From the NCBI RefSeq assembly GCF_022234545.1, contig NZ_JAIEUI010000004.1, positions 418,298 through 482,297 on the forward strand: 64,000 nt of DNA, in the 5' to 3' direction. Origin of the DNA: Paenibacillus piscarius (GTDB lineage: Bacteria; Bacillota; Bacilli; Paenibacillales; Paenibacillaceae). A model generated the notes under the pieces. It was not told where the DNA came from. It saw only the letters and a program-made list of their open reading frames with translations, and ran no database searches. Both the position numbers and the translations under genes were made by a program. Below, in pieces: positions 16,423 through 24,595 of this stretch. Within the stretch, counting starts at the first letter, position 1. Each line of letters starts with the position of its first letter.

Positions 16423-16968
16423 CTATGTGACCGAAGGCTGATACTCGCTCAGCTTGCCGTAATAGACCAGCTTCAGCCGGTCGCTCTGCCGGAAATCATC
16501 GGGGGTGACCAGCGCGGGCAGCTTGTTCCAGAGCTTAATGCCGGAGCGCTCCAGAATCTCGGCCACGAATTGCGAGCAGAAATAGGAGTTGCTGAATTCA
16601 ACCGGCTCCTTCAGGGCGATGCCGAGGACGCCGAGAATATTATACAGATACTTCTGGCGGCTGCGGATGAAGACCTGGAGCACCCGCTTCATTTTCTCCA
16701 CCTCGCGCTCTGTAACCTGAAGCTCATAGATCACGCAGGTTGTACCCGGATATTTGCTGTAGGTGCCGGTGCGGATATCCTCCTTCACGAACCCCCCGTT
16801 CAGCGGGTTAGCCGGATGCTTTCTGCCGAAGCTGTAGAGCTCAGACAACTCCCGGTTAAAAGAGATCGACGCATGATTATACGGGGCTTTGGTATAGCCC
16901 TGAATCAGTCTGGTGAACAGCGTTCCCGTATTGGTGAGCAGGATATATACTGATGAATCTGCTGACAT
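16423..16968 (-). CDS. YiiX/YebB-like permuted papain-fold (NlpC/P60-related) hydrolase
   Basis: 181 aa. The catalytic pattern is permuted: a His comes early in APYNHASISF and the Cys late in SNSYFCSQFVAEILERSG. This order is typical of the YiiX/YebB group of papain-fold amidases. No signal peptide or membrane segment is visible, so it acts in the cytosol or is loosely associated. The substrate (lipid, peptide or wall fragment) is unknown. Start ATG at 16968; array A lies downstream. Confidence 0.65.
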   Translation of the reverse strand: MSADSSVYILLTNTGTLFTRLIQGYTKAPYNHASISFNRELSELYSFGRKHPANPLNGGFVKEDIRTGTYSKYPGTTCVIYELQVTEREVEKMKRVLQVFIRSRQKYLYNILGVLGIALKEPVEFSNSYFCSQFVAEILERSGIKLWNKLPALVTPDDFRQSDRLKLVYYGKLSEYQPSVT

Positions 16969-17087
16969 TTACAAGATTTCCCCTTATCAAGTCCGTTATT
17001 TTGCTTCATAATAAGCTGGACGCTTTGTCTATTTTAGCATAAAATCCCTGTATTGAATGCCACCCCGAGACAAGTTGGTGATTGCTG

Positions 17088-18002
17088 ATGAGCCGTTCCT
17101 TATTCACACTTATTCTTATTATTGCAGTGCTGTCTGTTGTACATGTGCTGTATCTGATTGTCAGCCGGTTACAGAAGGACAAGGATTATTCCGGCATCGG
17201 CTTCCGGATCCGGACCTGGTGGGGCATGGTGTTCATCTTCTGCCTCGCCACCCTGTCCAATGCTGTAGTGTCCCTGCTGTCCCTGATGGTGCTGAGCTTC
17301 TTCGCCCTCAAGGAATATTTCTCCATGATCCGTGCCCGCAAAGCGGACCGCAGGCTGTTCCTGTGGGCGTACCTGTCCATTCCGCTGCAATTCTACTGGA
17401 TCTACATTGAATGGTACGGGATGTTCATCATCTTCATTCCGGTCTATGTGTTCCTGCTGCTGCCGCTTCCCCGCCTGATCAACAAGGGGACGCTCGGCTT
17501 CCTGCGCGGTGTAAGCTCTGTACAGTGGGGGCTGATGCTGATGGTATTCGGGCTTAGCCATCTGGCCTACTTCCAGTTCGCCACACCGGAATATGGGGCA
17601 GGGCTGGTCCTGTTCCTGGTGGTGCTGACCCAGCTCAATGATGCCGTACATTATCTGGCTTCGATCTATGTCGGCAAGCACCGGATTGTTCCGACCGCCA
17701 ACCCGAGCCTGACCTGGGAGGGCTTCGGCTGTGCGTTCGTGGTCACCACCATCGCCTCGTATCTGTTGTATCCGCACCTCACCCCGCTGAACCCGGCCTT
17801 CGGGTATCTCTCCGGGATGCTGGTCAGCGTCAGCGGCTTCTTCGGCAGTCTGACGGTCTCCGTGCTGAAGCGCGATCTGCTGATCGGCGATGATGACAAA
17901 TTCGCCGCCCTGAAGCAGAGCTATCTGAGCCGTGTGGACAGCCTTGCCTATACCGCACCGGTGTTCTTCCATGTCATCCGTTACTATTTCGATTTCATGT
18001 AG
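17088..18002 (+). CDS. CdsA-like phosphatidate cytidylyltransferase
   Basis: 304 aa from the ATG at 17088 (GGTGATT upstream; an in-frame TTG lies 6 bases earlier). About eight membrane helices. The C-terminal CdsA signature is present: NPSLTWEGFGCAF, then GFFGSLTVSVLKRDLLIGDDD and YLSRVDSLAYTAPVFFH, with the paired Asp residues that hold metal. CdsA makes CDP-diacylglycerol from CTP and phosphatidate. The divergence of the N-terminus and the lone setting suggest an accessory copy related to E. coli YnbB, not the housekeeping cdsA. Confidence 0.85.
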   Translation: MSRSLFTLILIIAVLSVVHVLYLIVSRLQKDKDYSGIGFRIRTWWGMVFIFCLATLSNAVVSLLSLMVLSFFALKEYFSMIRARKADRRLFLWAYLSIPLQFYWIYIEWYGMFIIFIPVYVFLLLPLPRLINKGTLGFLRGVSSVQWGLMLMVFGLSHLAYFQFATPEYGAGLVLFLVVLTQLNDAVHYLASIYVGKHRIVPTANPSLTWEGFGCAFVVTTIASYLLYPHLTPLNPAFGYLSGMLVSVSGFFGSLTVSVLKRDLLIGDDDKFAALKQSYLSRVDSLAYTAPVFFHVIRYYFDFM

Positions 18003-18030
18003 CTGCTGATCATACTTATATTTGTACAAA

Positions 18031-18064
18031 AACAGAGACTATCCGCTAATGGATAGTCTCTGTT
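18031..18064. terminator. Bidirectional terminator
   Basis: Perfect 14-bp stem AACAGAGACTATCC / GGATAGTCTCTGTT, loop GCTAAT. The T run is better on the minus strand. It separates the convergent CdsA-like gene and the Cthe_2159-type lipoprotein gene. Confidence 0.85.
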
Positions 18065-18076
18065 CTGCTGTCCCGC

Positions 18077-20251
18077 TTAATTCGTGCTTGTACCTGCACC
18101 GTCTGGAGCTGTAGTGCCGGCATCGGCCGGAGGTGTTCCGCCCTGTCCGCCGGGGCCTCCCCCGGCTCTATTGCCTCTTCCTCCGCCCCCGAAGCCGCCG
18201 CCGCCCGGGCCGCCCATCCCGCTTCCCCCGGTAGTGACACCGGAAGCATCGACCCAGGTTACCTTGCTGGTAATGTCAAAGGCAACGAACTTGGTGCCCC
18301 CGCTATACTCTCCGCCGGTGTACAGCCCGTCTGCGGCAGTTCCTGTAGAGCTCCCGCCGGTATAGACGGTGTATGAGCCTTCCTTCAGCTCAGGCGAACT
18401 GACGACTACGCTCTGGAAGCTCTTCGCCGGAGCGAAGGTCAGGATCGTCTTCCCGTCCGCATCCTCCAGATGAACCAGGGTTCCGGCTGGCTGGGTTGCT
18501 GCAAACTCCATGCTTACGGAATACTGGCCGGAATCCTCGCCCGGAGCCTGTGCCATTCCCGATGCACCTGCGGCTACCAGGAATCCGCTTGTAATATTGA
18601 AGGCTCCGTCATAATCCAGCGCACCGTTGCCGGAGTTCTCAGGGCCATTCACAATAACAGTGCCGCCGGTCATCGTTATCGAATCGTTAGAATCCAAGCC
18701 ATCGCCTGCAGCGTTGACTGTCAGCTTGCCGCCGCTGATGGTCAGCTTATGGCTGCCTGTGCTGCCGGACTGGCCCTGTTCCCCGGTTGCCGCCGCGGTG
18801 TTGTCTTCATCGCTCCAGGATACATTGAGACCGTCATCGGAGGCAGTTACATGGATGTCACCGCCGGATATAGTGATATCCGCCCCTTCTATCCCTTCAT
18901 AGCTCTTCGTTATATCGAGGGTCCCGCCCGAGAGGAAGACCTGGGCATCGGCGTGGATTCCGTCATCGCCGGTAGCGATCTGGAAGTCTCCGTCCGTCAC
19001 CGAGATATTGCTGTTGCTGTGCACCGCATCATCGGCGGAATTGATTTTGAAGCTGCCGCCGTTCACCGTCAGGTCGCCTCCGGCCTTAAGACCCTTTGTG
19101 CTGACCGTGTCCGTCTCTTCTGCTGCTGCGGTGTCTGTCTGGGCCGCTGCCGCAGTGCCACTCTCCGCTGCTTGGGGCATGCCGGCCCCTGGCGCTGCAT
19201 CCATTGCAGGCGGTGTGCCTCCGGCTTCTCCCGGAGCTGGGAAGGTGCCATCCTCCGGACGCTGGCCGAAGCCGCCTCCGCCGCCCATACCCGGCCCGCC
19301 TTGATCGCCGGTCTTCACTTCAGCATTCTCCTCGCCTCCGCCCGTCACCAGTGTAAAGTTCCCGCCGTCAATGACAGCTGCGGTCTCCGCCTGAATGCCG
19401 TCATTGCCTGCTGTAATATCGAAGGTCCCGGTGGCAATGGCGATGAAGCCCTTGGTAGCGTCCTTATCATTGGTTGATTTGATGCCGTCGCCTGCGGCAT
19501 TCACCGTGATATAGCCGTCCTTAATGGCAATCATATCTTTACCGACGATGCCGTCATCTGCGGCCTGTATTTCGATCGTGCCGGACATGATTTTCAGATC
19601 ATCCTTGCTGGTAATGCCATCATTATAATTGCCAGTGACCGTCAGCTTGCCCGTGCCGTTAACCGTCAGATCCGCCTTGCTGAAGATGGCTGCGCTGGGC
19701 TCATCCTCAGCTCCGTCTGCGAACACATAAGCAGCTCCGTCTGTCACGCTGTTATCCGTACCCTCCTGCAAGGTGATGACCACTTTGCCGGCTTGCTTGA
19801 TATAGATTGGAGCATTGTCGCTGTCCGTCAGGTGAGCGCCGTTCAGCACCAGCCTCACCGTGCCCTTAGCCTGCTCATCTACGATAATCTGGCCGTCGCT
19901 GAGCGTGCCGCTGAGCACGTACGTTCCAGCTTTTGTAATGGTAATTGTGCCTTCTTGCACCGTGACACCGGCCCCGTCTGCGGCGGCACTCGTCCCGGTG
20001 AGAGTAATGGCTGTGGAATCCGCTGCCGTCCAGGCGGTTACTGTATCCTCCTCATCCCAGGTCACAAGATCTGCTGTCTTCACACTTACCGGCATTACGG
20101 TGCCAGTGATACTGCTCTGACCAGACGAAGCTGATGCATTCCCGTTGTTACTTACACTGTTTAGCGAAGCGGCATTAGCACTGCATGCTGTCATAACGGC
20201 TGCGCATAACAGCACCATCCCTATTCTGCTGGCTGTTCTATACTTTTTCAT
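18077..20251 (-). CDS. Cthe_2159-type carbohydrate-binding beta-helix lipoprotein
   Basis: 724 aa from the ATG at 20251 (AAAGGG 7-10 bases upstream; the ATG at 20260 is too close to it). Lipobox VMTAC. Residues about 60-590 are beta-helix repeats, many carrying the phrases GDGI, DDGI and SGGTLDI. This is the pattern of the Cthe_2159 family, whose founding member binds polygalacturonic acid. A Gly/Pro-rich insert (about 305-375) and a Gly-rich tail (about 680-724) are low-complexity. It is the last gene of the VTC-DUF4956 operon. In many Firmicutes the third gene in this set is a CotH kinase; here the beta-helix lipoprotein takes that place. Confidence 0.8.
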   Translation of the reverse strand: MKKYRTASRIGMVLLCAAVMTACSANAASLNSVSNNGNASASSGQSSITGTVMPVSVKTADLVTWDEEDTVTAWTAADSTAITLTGTSAAADGAGVTVQEGTITITKAGTYVLSGTLSDGQIIVDEQAKGTVRLVLNGAHLTDSDNAPIYIKQAGKVVITLQEGTDNSVTDGAAYVFADGAEDEPSAAIFSKADLTVNGTGKLTVTGNYNDGITSKDDLKIMSGTIEIQAADDGIVGKDMIAIKDGYITVNAAGDGIKSTNDKDATKGFIAIATGTFDITAGNDGIQAETAAVIDGGNFTLVTGGGEENAEVKTGDQGGPGMGGGGGFGQRPEDGTFPAPGEAGGTPPAMDAAPGAGMPQAAESGTAAAAQTDTAAAEETDTVSTKGLKAGGDLTVNGGSFKINSADDAVHSNSNISVTDGDFQIATGDDGIHADAQVFLSGGTLDITKSYEGIEGADITISGGDIHVTASDDGLNVSWSDEDNTAAATGEQGQSGSTGSHKLTISGGKLTVNAAGDGLDSNDSITMTGGTVIVNGPENSGNGALDYDGAFNITSGFLVAAGASGMAQAPGEDSGQYSVSMEFAATQPAGTLVHLEDADGKTILTFAPAKSFQSVVVSSPELKEGSYTVYTGGSSTGTAADGLYTGGEYSGGTKFVAFDITSKVTWVDASGVTTGGSGMGGPGGGGFGGGGRGNRAGGGPGGQGGTPPADAGTTAPDGAGTSTN

Positions 20252-20279
20252 TACTCTCATCCCTTTCGTATCTCACAAT

Positions 20280-20963
20280 TTAATAGTCATTCATGGCCGG
20301 GGCCATGGTCAGTGACAGATCCAGATTTCCGTTGCGTGTACGGATTGCGTCCAGCAGCTCCTTCTGGCTCGTCTGCTCTGTAATGGTTACGGCGTAGATC
20401 AGCTCATACAGGCTGCCCAGCTCCGTGGTTCTGATTTTCTTCAGCTCATAAGCGACATTGAAGGTGTTGAAGACCTCCGCGAAGGCTTCCTCATAGCCCA
20501 GATTCTCGGGGATCGTTACTTTCAGTGTCTTCTGCATCGACCGCTTGCCTCCGAAGCCGGTCCGGTTCAGCAGAACCATCAGCACACAGAGAATCAGCGT
20601 GAAGAAGACCGCATAACCGAACGCTCCTACGCCGCAAGCCAGCCCGGAGGCCATGGTGAACAGAACGAAGGTGATGTCCTTCGGATCGCCGGGTGCGCTG
20701 CGGAACCGGATAATCGAGAAGGCGCCGGCCAGGCTGAAGGCCCGGGCTACATTGCTGCCAATCAACAGAATAATGATCGCGACAATCACCGGCAGCAGCA
20801 CCATCGTCAGCGTGAAGCTCTGTGAGTATCCGGCAGCGCTGGTCTTCATATAGGTGAGGCTGATCAGTCCGCCGAGTATGATGGCAATAATAATGGTTAA
20901 CACAGCACTCATGAACGTAAGTTCAGTACTAGATTCAGCAACAGCAAAAATCGAATCAAGCAT
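20280..20963 (-). CDS. DUF4956 membrane protein
   Basis: 227 aa from the ATG at 20963, overlapping the VTC gene end by 8 bp. Four membrane segments: about 18-38, 50-70, 75-95 (with ARAFSLAGAFSIIRFRSAPGDPKD, the family signature) and 100-130. A soluble C-terminal domain follows. DUF4956 has no known activity but regularly accompanies VTC polyphosphate-polymerase-like proteins. It may export or store the polymer. The overlap shows translational coupling. Confidence 0.85.
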   Translation of the reverse strand: MLDSIFAVAESSTELTFMSAVLTIIIAIILGGLISLTYMKTSAAGYSQSFTLTMVLLPVIVAIIILLIGSNVARAFSLAGAFSIIRFRSAPGDPKDITFVLFTMASGLACGVGAFGYAVFFTLILCVLMVLLNRTGFGGKRSMQKTLKVTIPENLGYEEAFAEVFNTFNVAYELKKIRTTELGSLYELIYAVTITEQTSQKELLDAIRTRNGNLDLSLTMAPAMNDY

Positions 20964-21699
20964 AGCAGACACTCTCTCTTTCTATTTGATTGTTTCTCAG
21001 CATTTTTTTATATTCATTGCCGTATTTGGAGAAGCTGGTGCGGTACATCTGATGCTCCGAGAGCATCCTGGCCAGCCAGACCGGAATCGTCTTCTCGGCC
21101 TTCACCTCCATCAGCCACTGCCCCGGCTCCAGCAGCTCCTCACCGTATACACCGTGCTCCAGCTTCAGGTCATACCGGCGGCAGCGGATATTGGTGTCGA
21201 AGGTGATGCGCAGGTCGCGGTTGTTTTTGCAGAACATGGCTTTACGGTCATAGGACAGATACAGCTTCGGCTCCAGCGGATAGCGGGTCAGCAGGTACTT
21301 GATCTCCTCGATTACCTGCTTGTTCATGTAGCTGGCGAATTCAGGCTCCCTGCCACTCTTAATGAACGCATAGGCTTCGTCCAGCTTGAGCGGAGTTCTT
21401 CTTTTGTTGACCAGGCCCAGCACCTTCTTCTTGATCTCCAGATAGACTCTGGTGTCGCTGTCCGGAATGCCGTAAGCTCTGATGCGGAGCTTCTCCTTAT
21501 ACTTCGGCTTCGCCAGGCTGCTGCGGATCAGGGAGTTCTGCGGTGTGTCATAATAGAGATTCGTAATGGAGTAGGAGCCGTGCTGCTTGTTGTATTCATC
21601 AGGCTCCATATATTCCAGCAGTTCGTGGTAGAGCTTCAGATAGGATTCGTGGTTGAACAGATATTTGTTCTCGTAACGGTTGAAGACCTCAATGGCCAT
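20956..21699 (-). CDS. VTC-domain polyphosphate polymerase-like protein
   Basis: 247 aa, one VTC domain of the triphosphate-tunnel type. Basic and acidic tunnel residues are visible: RYENKYLFN, KYKEKLRIRAYG, VYLEIKKKV, LYLSYDRKAMF, LRITFDTNIRCRR and the C-terminal MEVKAEKTIP. In yeast the VTC catalytic domain makes polyphosphate from ATP. No SPX or membrane domain is fused here; the partner DUF4956 supplies the membrane part. First gene of a three-gene operon; AAAGGATCTG precedes the ATG. Confidence 0.85.
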   Translation of the reverse strand: MAIEVFNRYENKYLFNHESYLKLYHELLEYMEPDEYNKQHGSYSITNLYYDTPQNSLIRSSLAKPKYKEKLRIRAYGIPDSDTRVYLEIKKKVLGLVNKRRTPLKLDEAYAFIKSGREPEFASYMNKQVIEEIKYLLTRYPLEPKLYLSYDRKAMFCKNNRDLRITFDTNIRCRRYDLKLEHGVYGEELLEPGQWLMEVKAEKTIPVWLARMLSEHQMYRTSFSKYGNEYKKMLRNNQIERESVCYA

Positions 21700-21750
21700 A
21701 GGAATCAGATCCTTTCGGGAGAGTATAGGGTGCCGCTTGCTTATGGATGT

Positions 21751-21819
21751 ATCTTAGCCCCCGAACCTTTAATGAATCTTAAATGGGTTAAGGTTGGTTA
21801 AAGGTACCCTTGATATAAT
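21751..21819. promoter_or_regulatory. Shared control region with four phased TTAA words
   Basis: TTAA occurs at 21769, 21779, 21788 and 21798, spaced 10, 9 and 10 bp, so all face one side of the helix. Twelve bp to the right is a -10 TATAAT (21814-21819) for the response regulator. Twelve bp to the left is a minus-strand TAAGAT (21751-21756) for the VTC operon. Neither has a good -35. OmpR-type activators bind direct repeats in just this place. Confidence 0.6.
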
Positions 21820-21865
21820 GGCAACAGCAGCACAACCATCACATATGCAGAGGATGATCCATCCC

Positions 21866-22543
21866 ATGAGAATACTAATTGTAGAAGACGAGGTTCATCT
21901 GGCGGAGGCCTTAACCCAAATCCTCAAAAAAAACAATTATTCAGTAGATGCCGTCCACGACGGCAGAACCGGCCTGGATTATGCGCAGAGCGGGATCTAT
22001 GACCTGCTGCTGCTCGATATTATGATGCCGGAGCTGGACGGAATCAGTCTGTTGAAGGAGCTGCGCCGGGACGGTATCTCCACACCGGTCATCATGCTTA
22101 CTGCTAAAGGGGAGATCACCGATATGGTGACCGGTCTGGATTACGGGGCGGACGATTATATCGCCAAGCCGTTCGCTTCCGAGGAGCTGCTGGCCCGTAT
22201 CCGCGCGGCTCTGCGCCGCAAAGGCGAGGTTATTCCTGACGATGCCCTGAAATACGGGGATATTGAGCTGAATACAGCCAATCCGAAGCTGACAGTGAAG
22301 GGTCAGGAAATGAAGCTGAATCTGAAGGAAACGGAGCTGCTGGAGCTGCTGATCCTGAGGAAGCAGGCGGTGACCTCGAAGGAGCTGATTATTGAGAAGC
22401 TGTGGGGATTCGATTCTGAGGCGGAGCATAACAACGTGGAGGTCTATATTTCTTTTTTGCGTAAAAAGCTGGCCTTCCTGAACTCCGAGGTTCGCATTAC
22501 CACGATTCGAAGTGTGGGGTACGTGCTGGAGGGGAGCGCATGA
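21866..22543 (+). CDS. OmpR-family response regulator
   Basis: 225 aa from the ATG at 21866 (MRILIVEDEVHLAEAL); AGAGGATGAT lies upstream. The receiver domain has the acidic pair ED, the phospho-acceptor Asp in LLLLDIMMPELDG, Thr/Ala in MLTAKGE and Lys in YIAKPFASEEL. The C-terminal winged helix includes LKETELLELLI and NNVEVYISFLRKKL. The stop overlaps the kinase start by 4 bp. It probably controls the divergent VTC operon and itself through the TTAA words. Confidence 0.9.
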   Translation: MRILIVEDEVHLAEALTQILKKNNYSVDAVHDGRTGLDYAQSGIYDLLLLDIMMPELDGISLLKELRRDGISTPVIMLTAKGEITDMVTGLDYGADDYIAKPFASEELLARIRAALRRKGEVIPDDALKYGDIELNTANPKLTVKGQEMKLNLKETELLELLILRKQAVTSKELIIEKLWGFDSEAEHNNVEVYISFLRKKLAFLNSEVRITTIRSVGYVLEGSA

Positions 22544-23829
22544 TATTCCGTAAGCTCAGAACCCGGTTCCTGATTGTTAATCTGGTGACCATCTCCATTA
22601 TTATGCTGGCCGCCTTCGCCGCCATCTACATCTTCACCTACCGCAATGTACAGAGCGACATCTACATGTCACTGCACCGGATTGCGGGCATGCAGCAGCC
22701 GGGACCAGATGATGGGCACGGACCACGGGGGCCGGGAAGCGGCGGGGGAAGCAGCCCTATGGATAAAGGGCCGATTGACCCCTACCAGCCGGAGCGTTCC
22801 GTCTCCTTCAAGGTGGAGACCGATGCCAGCGGCCAAATGACCGGCAAGGAATCGGTATTCACGATGGACGATGAGTTATACACGAACGCACTGAAGGAGG
22901 CCCGCGGGATCGGTCAGGATACGGGGCGCTTTACGCTGGATGGCAGCCGGTGGATTTACATGACCAAGGCTACAGGCAGCGGCAAACAGTTCATCTTCAT
23001 GGACATCACGTCCCAGCAGCGAATTCTGACCAACCTGATCTACACCTTCGCCGCTGTCGGCTTGCTGACGCTGGTCATTCTCTATTTCACCAGCCGCTAC
23101 TTTGCGGGGCGCTCGATTGCGCCGGTGCGGGAGGCTTTTGAGAAGCAGAAGCAGTTCATCGCCGACGCCTCCCATGAGCTGAAGACGCCGCTGACGATCA
23201 TTAACACGAACGCGGATGTGCTGCTGGCGAACAGTGAGGATACGATCCGTAATCAGGCAAAATGGCTGCAGTACATCAAATCCGAGACTGAGCGCATGAC
23301 CCGGCTGACAGGGGACCTTCTGTACCTGACGGAGATGGATGACGCGCGCACGGAAATGCTCCACAGCAGGTTCAATATCAGCGAAGCGGTTGAGAACATT
23401 ATTTTAACCATGGAGGCCGTCATCTTCGAGAAGAATCTCGCCTTCGACTATGACATTCAGCCTGGACTTACCGTGCCGGGCAACAGTGAGCAGGTGAAGC
23501 AGGTGGCCATGATTCTGCTGGATAACGCGGTAAAATATGCGAATCCCAAGGGGGCTGTACACATCTCGCTCCATAAGCTGAACAGCGATGTTCTCCTCTC
23601 CGTTTCGAATACAGGGGAAGGCATTGCGGCGGAGCATCTGACGCGGATTTTTGACCGCTTTTACCGGGCCGATACCTCTAGAGCACGCAAGCAGGGCGGG
23701 TACGGCCTGGGTCTGGCGATTGCGAAGTCCATTGTGGAGCAGCATAAGGGGAGAATCTACGCGAAAAGTGTGGCCGGCGAATCTACAACATTCTATGTAC
23801 AGTTGCCTTCCGGGAACCATCGGTTATAA
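22540..23829 (+). CDS. Sensor histidine kinase
   Basis: 429 aa. Two membrane helices (about 10-32 and 165-187) flank a sensor loop that starts with a Gly/Pro/Asp-rich segment (about 50-80), recalling the Gly/Pro-rich parts of the lipoprotein in the divergent operon. The H box is FIADASHELKTPL. N box LLDNAVKYAN, G boxes GEGIAAEH and GYGLGLAI. Paired with the OmpR regulator by an ATGA overlap. The signal may be envelope or polymer related (inference from context only). Confidence 0.9.
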   Translation: MIFRKLRTRFLIVNLVTISIIMLAAFAAIYIFTYRNVQSDIYMSLHRIAGMQQPGPDDGHGPRGPGSGGGSSPMDKGPIDPYQPERSVSFKVETDASGQMTGKESVFTMDDELYTNALKEARGIGQDTGRFTLDGSRWIYMTKATGSGKQFIFMDITSQQRILTNLIYTFAAVGLLTLVILYFTSRYFAGRSIAPVREAFEKQKQFIADASHELKTPLTIINTNADVLLANSEDTIRNQAKWLQYIKSETERMTRLTGDLLYLTEMDDARTEMLHSRFNISEAVENIILTMEAVIFEKNLAFDYDIQPGLTVPGNSEQVKQVAMILLDNAVKYANPKGAVHISLHKLNSDVLLSVSNTGEGIAAEHLTRIFDRFYRADTSRARKQGGYGLGLAIAKSIVEQHKGRIYAKSVAGESTTFYVQLPSGNHRL

Positions 23830-23830
23830 T
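23803..23830 (+). promoter_or_regulatory. Promoter of vat inside the kinase 3' end
   Basis: -35 TTGCCT (23803-23808), 16-bp spacer, -10 TATAAT (23825-23830). It lets vat be read independently of the two-component genes. Confidence 0.55.
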
Positions 23831-23874
23831 GGGGAATTATATGAAACCTACCATTCTTCCGGAAAGGTGTGTGA

Positions 23875-24528
23875 ATGCTTATGCAGCCTGTTGGCCCGAA
23901 TCCGAACGCGATTCATCCCAATCCGCAGATTCCCCAGGTCCGCTTCATCAAAAATACGCTGACCCGCCCGAATATCATCGCCGGAGACTTCTCCTACTTC
24001 GATGAACCCGACGAGTCGGTGACCTTCGAGAGCCGCGTCACCCATCATTATGAATTCATCGGAGACAAGCTGGTGATCGGCAAGTTCTGCGCCATTGCCA
24101 GAGGGGTCGAATTCATTATGAACGGCGCCAACCACCGGATGAGCTCGGTGACCACCTACCCCTTCAACATTATGGGCGGCGGCTGGGAGCAGGCTACTCC
24201 TGAACTGGCAGACCTGCCCTACAAAGGCGATACCGTTATCGGCAACGATGTCTGGATCGGCCAGAATGTTACGATTATGCCTGGCGTGACCATTGGCGAC
24301 GGGGCGATCATTGCGGCTAATGCTACCGTCACCAAGGATGTGCCCGCCTACCATATCGCCGGGGGCAATCCGGCCCGGATTCTGCGGCAGCGCTTCGACG
24401 ATGAACTCACCGCCCTGCTGCTGGAACTGAAGTGGTGGGATTGGACTCCTGAGAAGATTACCGCTCACCTCAAGGTGCTGTGCAGCAGTGATCTGGAGCA
24501 GATCCGGGGGCTGGCCGGGCAGAGCTGA
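23875..24528 (+). CDS. vat: Vat-family streptogramin A O-acetyltransferase
   Basis: 217 aa. Left-handed beta-helix acetyltransferase of the xenobiotic (CatB/Vat) class. Vat-specific phrases: GPNPNAIHP, QVRFIKNTLTRPNI, FIGDKLVIGKFC, FIMNGANHRM, YPFNIMGGGWE, VIGNDVWIGQNVTIMPGV, KWWDW. The catalytic His is in NGANHRM. Vat enzymes acetylate group A streptogramins such as virginiamycin M1 and so inactivate them. An environmental Paenibacillus homologue (VatI) is known. Start ATG behind AAAGGTG; own promoter and terminator. Activity is inferred from family likeness. Confidence 0.85.
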   Translation: MLMQPVGPNPNAIHPNPQIPQVRFIKNTLTRPNIIAGDFSYFDEPDESVTFESRVTHHYEFIGDKLVIGKFCAIARGVEFIMNGANHRMSSVTTYPFNIMGGGWEQATPELADLPYKGDTVIGNDVWIGQNVTIMPGVTIGDGAIIAANATVTKDVPAYHIAGGNPARILRQRFDDELTALLLELKWWDWTPEKITAHLKVLCSSDLEQIRGLAGQS

Positions 24529-24536
24529 CGCGAAAT

Positions 24537-24584
24537 AAGGGGATGCCCCGGCAGCCATGTGCTGGCTGTTCGGGGCATCCCCTT
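24537..24584. terminator. Bidirectional terminator between vat and the CE4 gene
   Basis: Perfect 14-bp outer stem AAGGGGATGCCCCG / CGGGGCATCCCCTT, with an inner CAGCC / GGCTG pair. Confidence 0.8.
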
Positions 24585-24595
24585 ACCTATGCGCG

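Noticed and set aside
16142..16441. Small Arg/His-rich open frames across array A (and similar ones at 49003-49270 and 61851-62416)
   Set aside because: They are translations of the tandem hairpin units, present on both strands, without ribosome sites.
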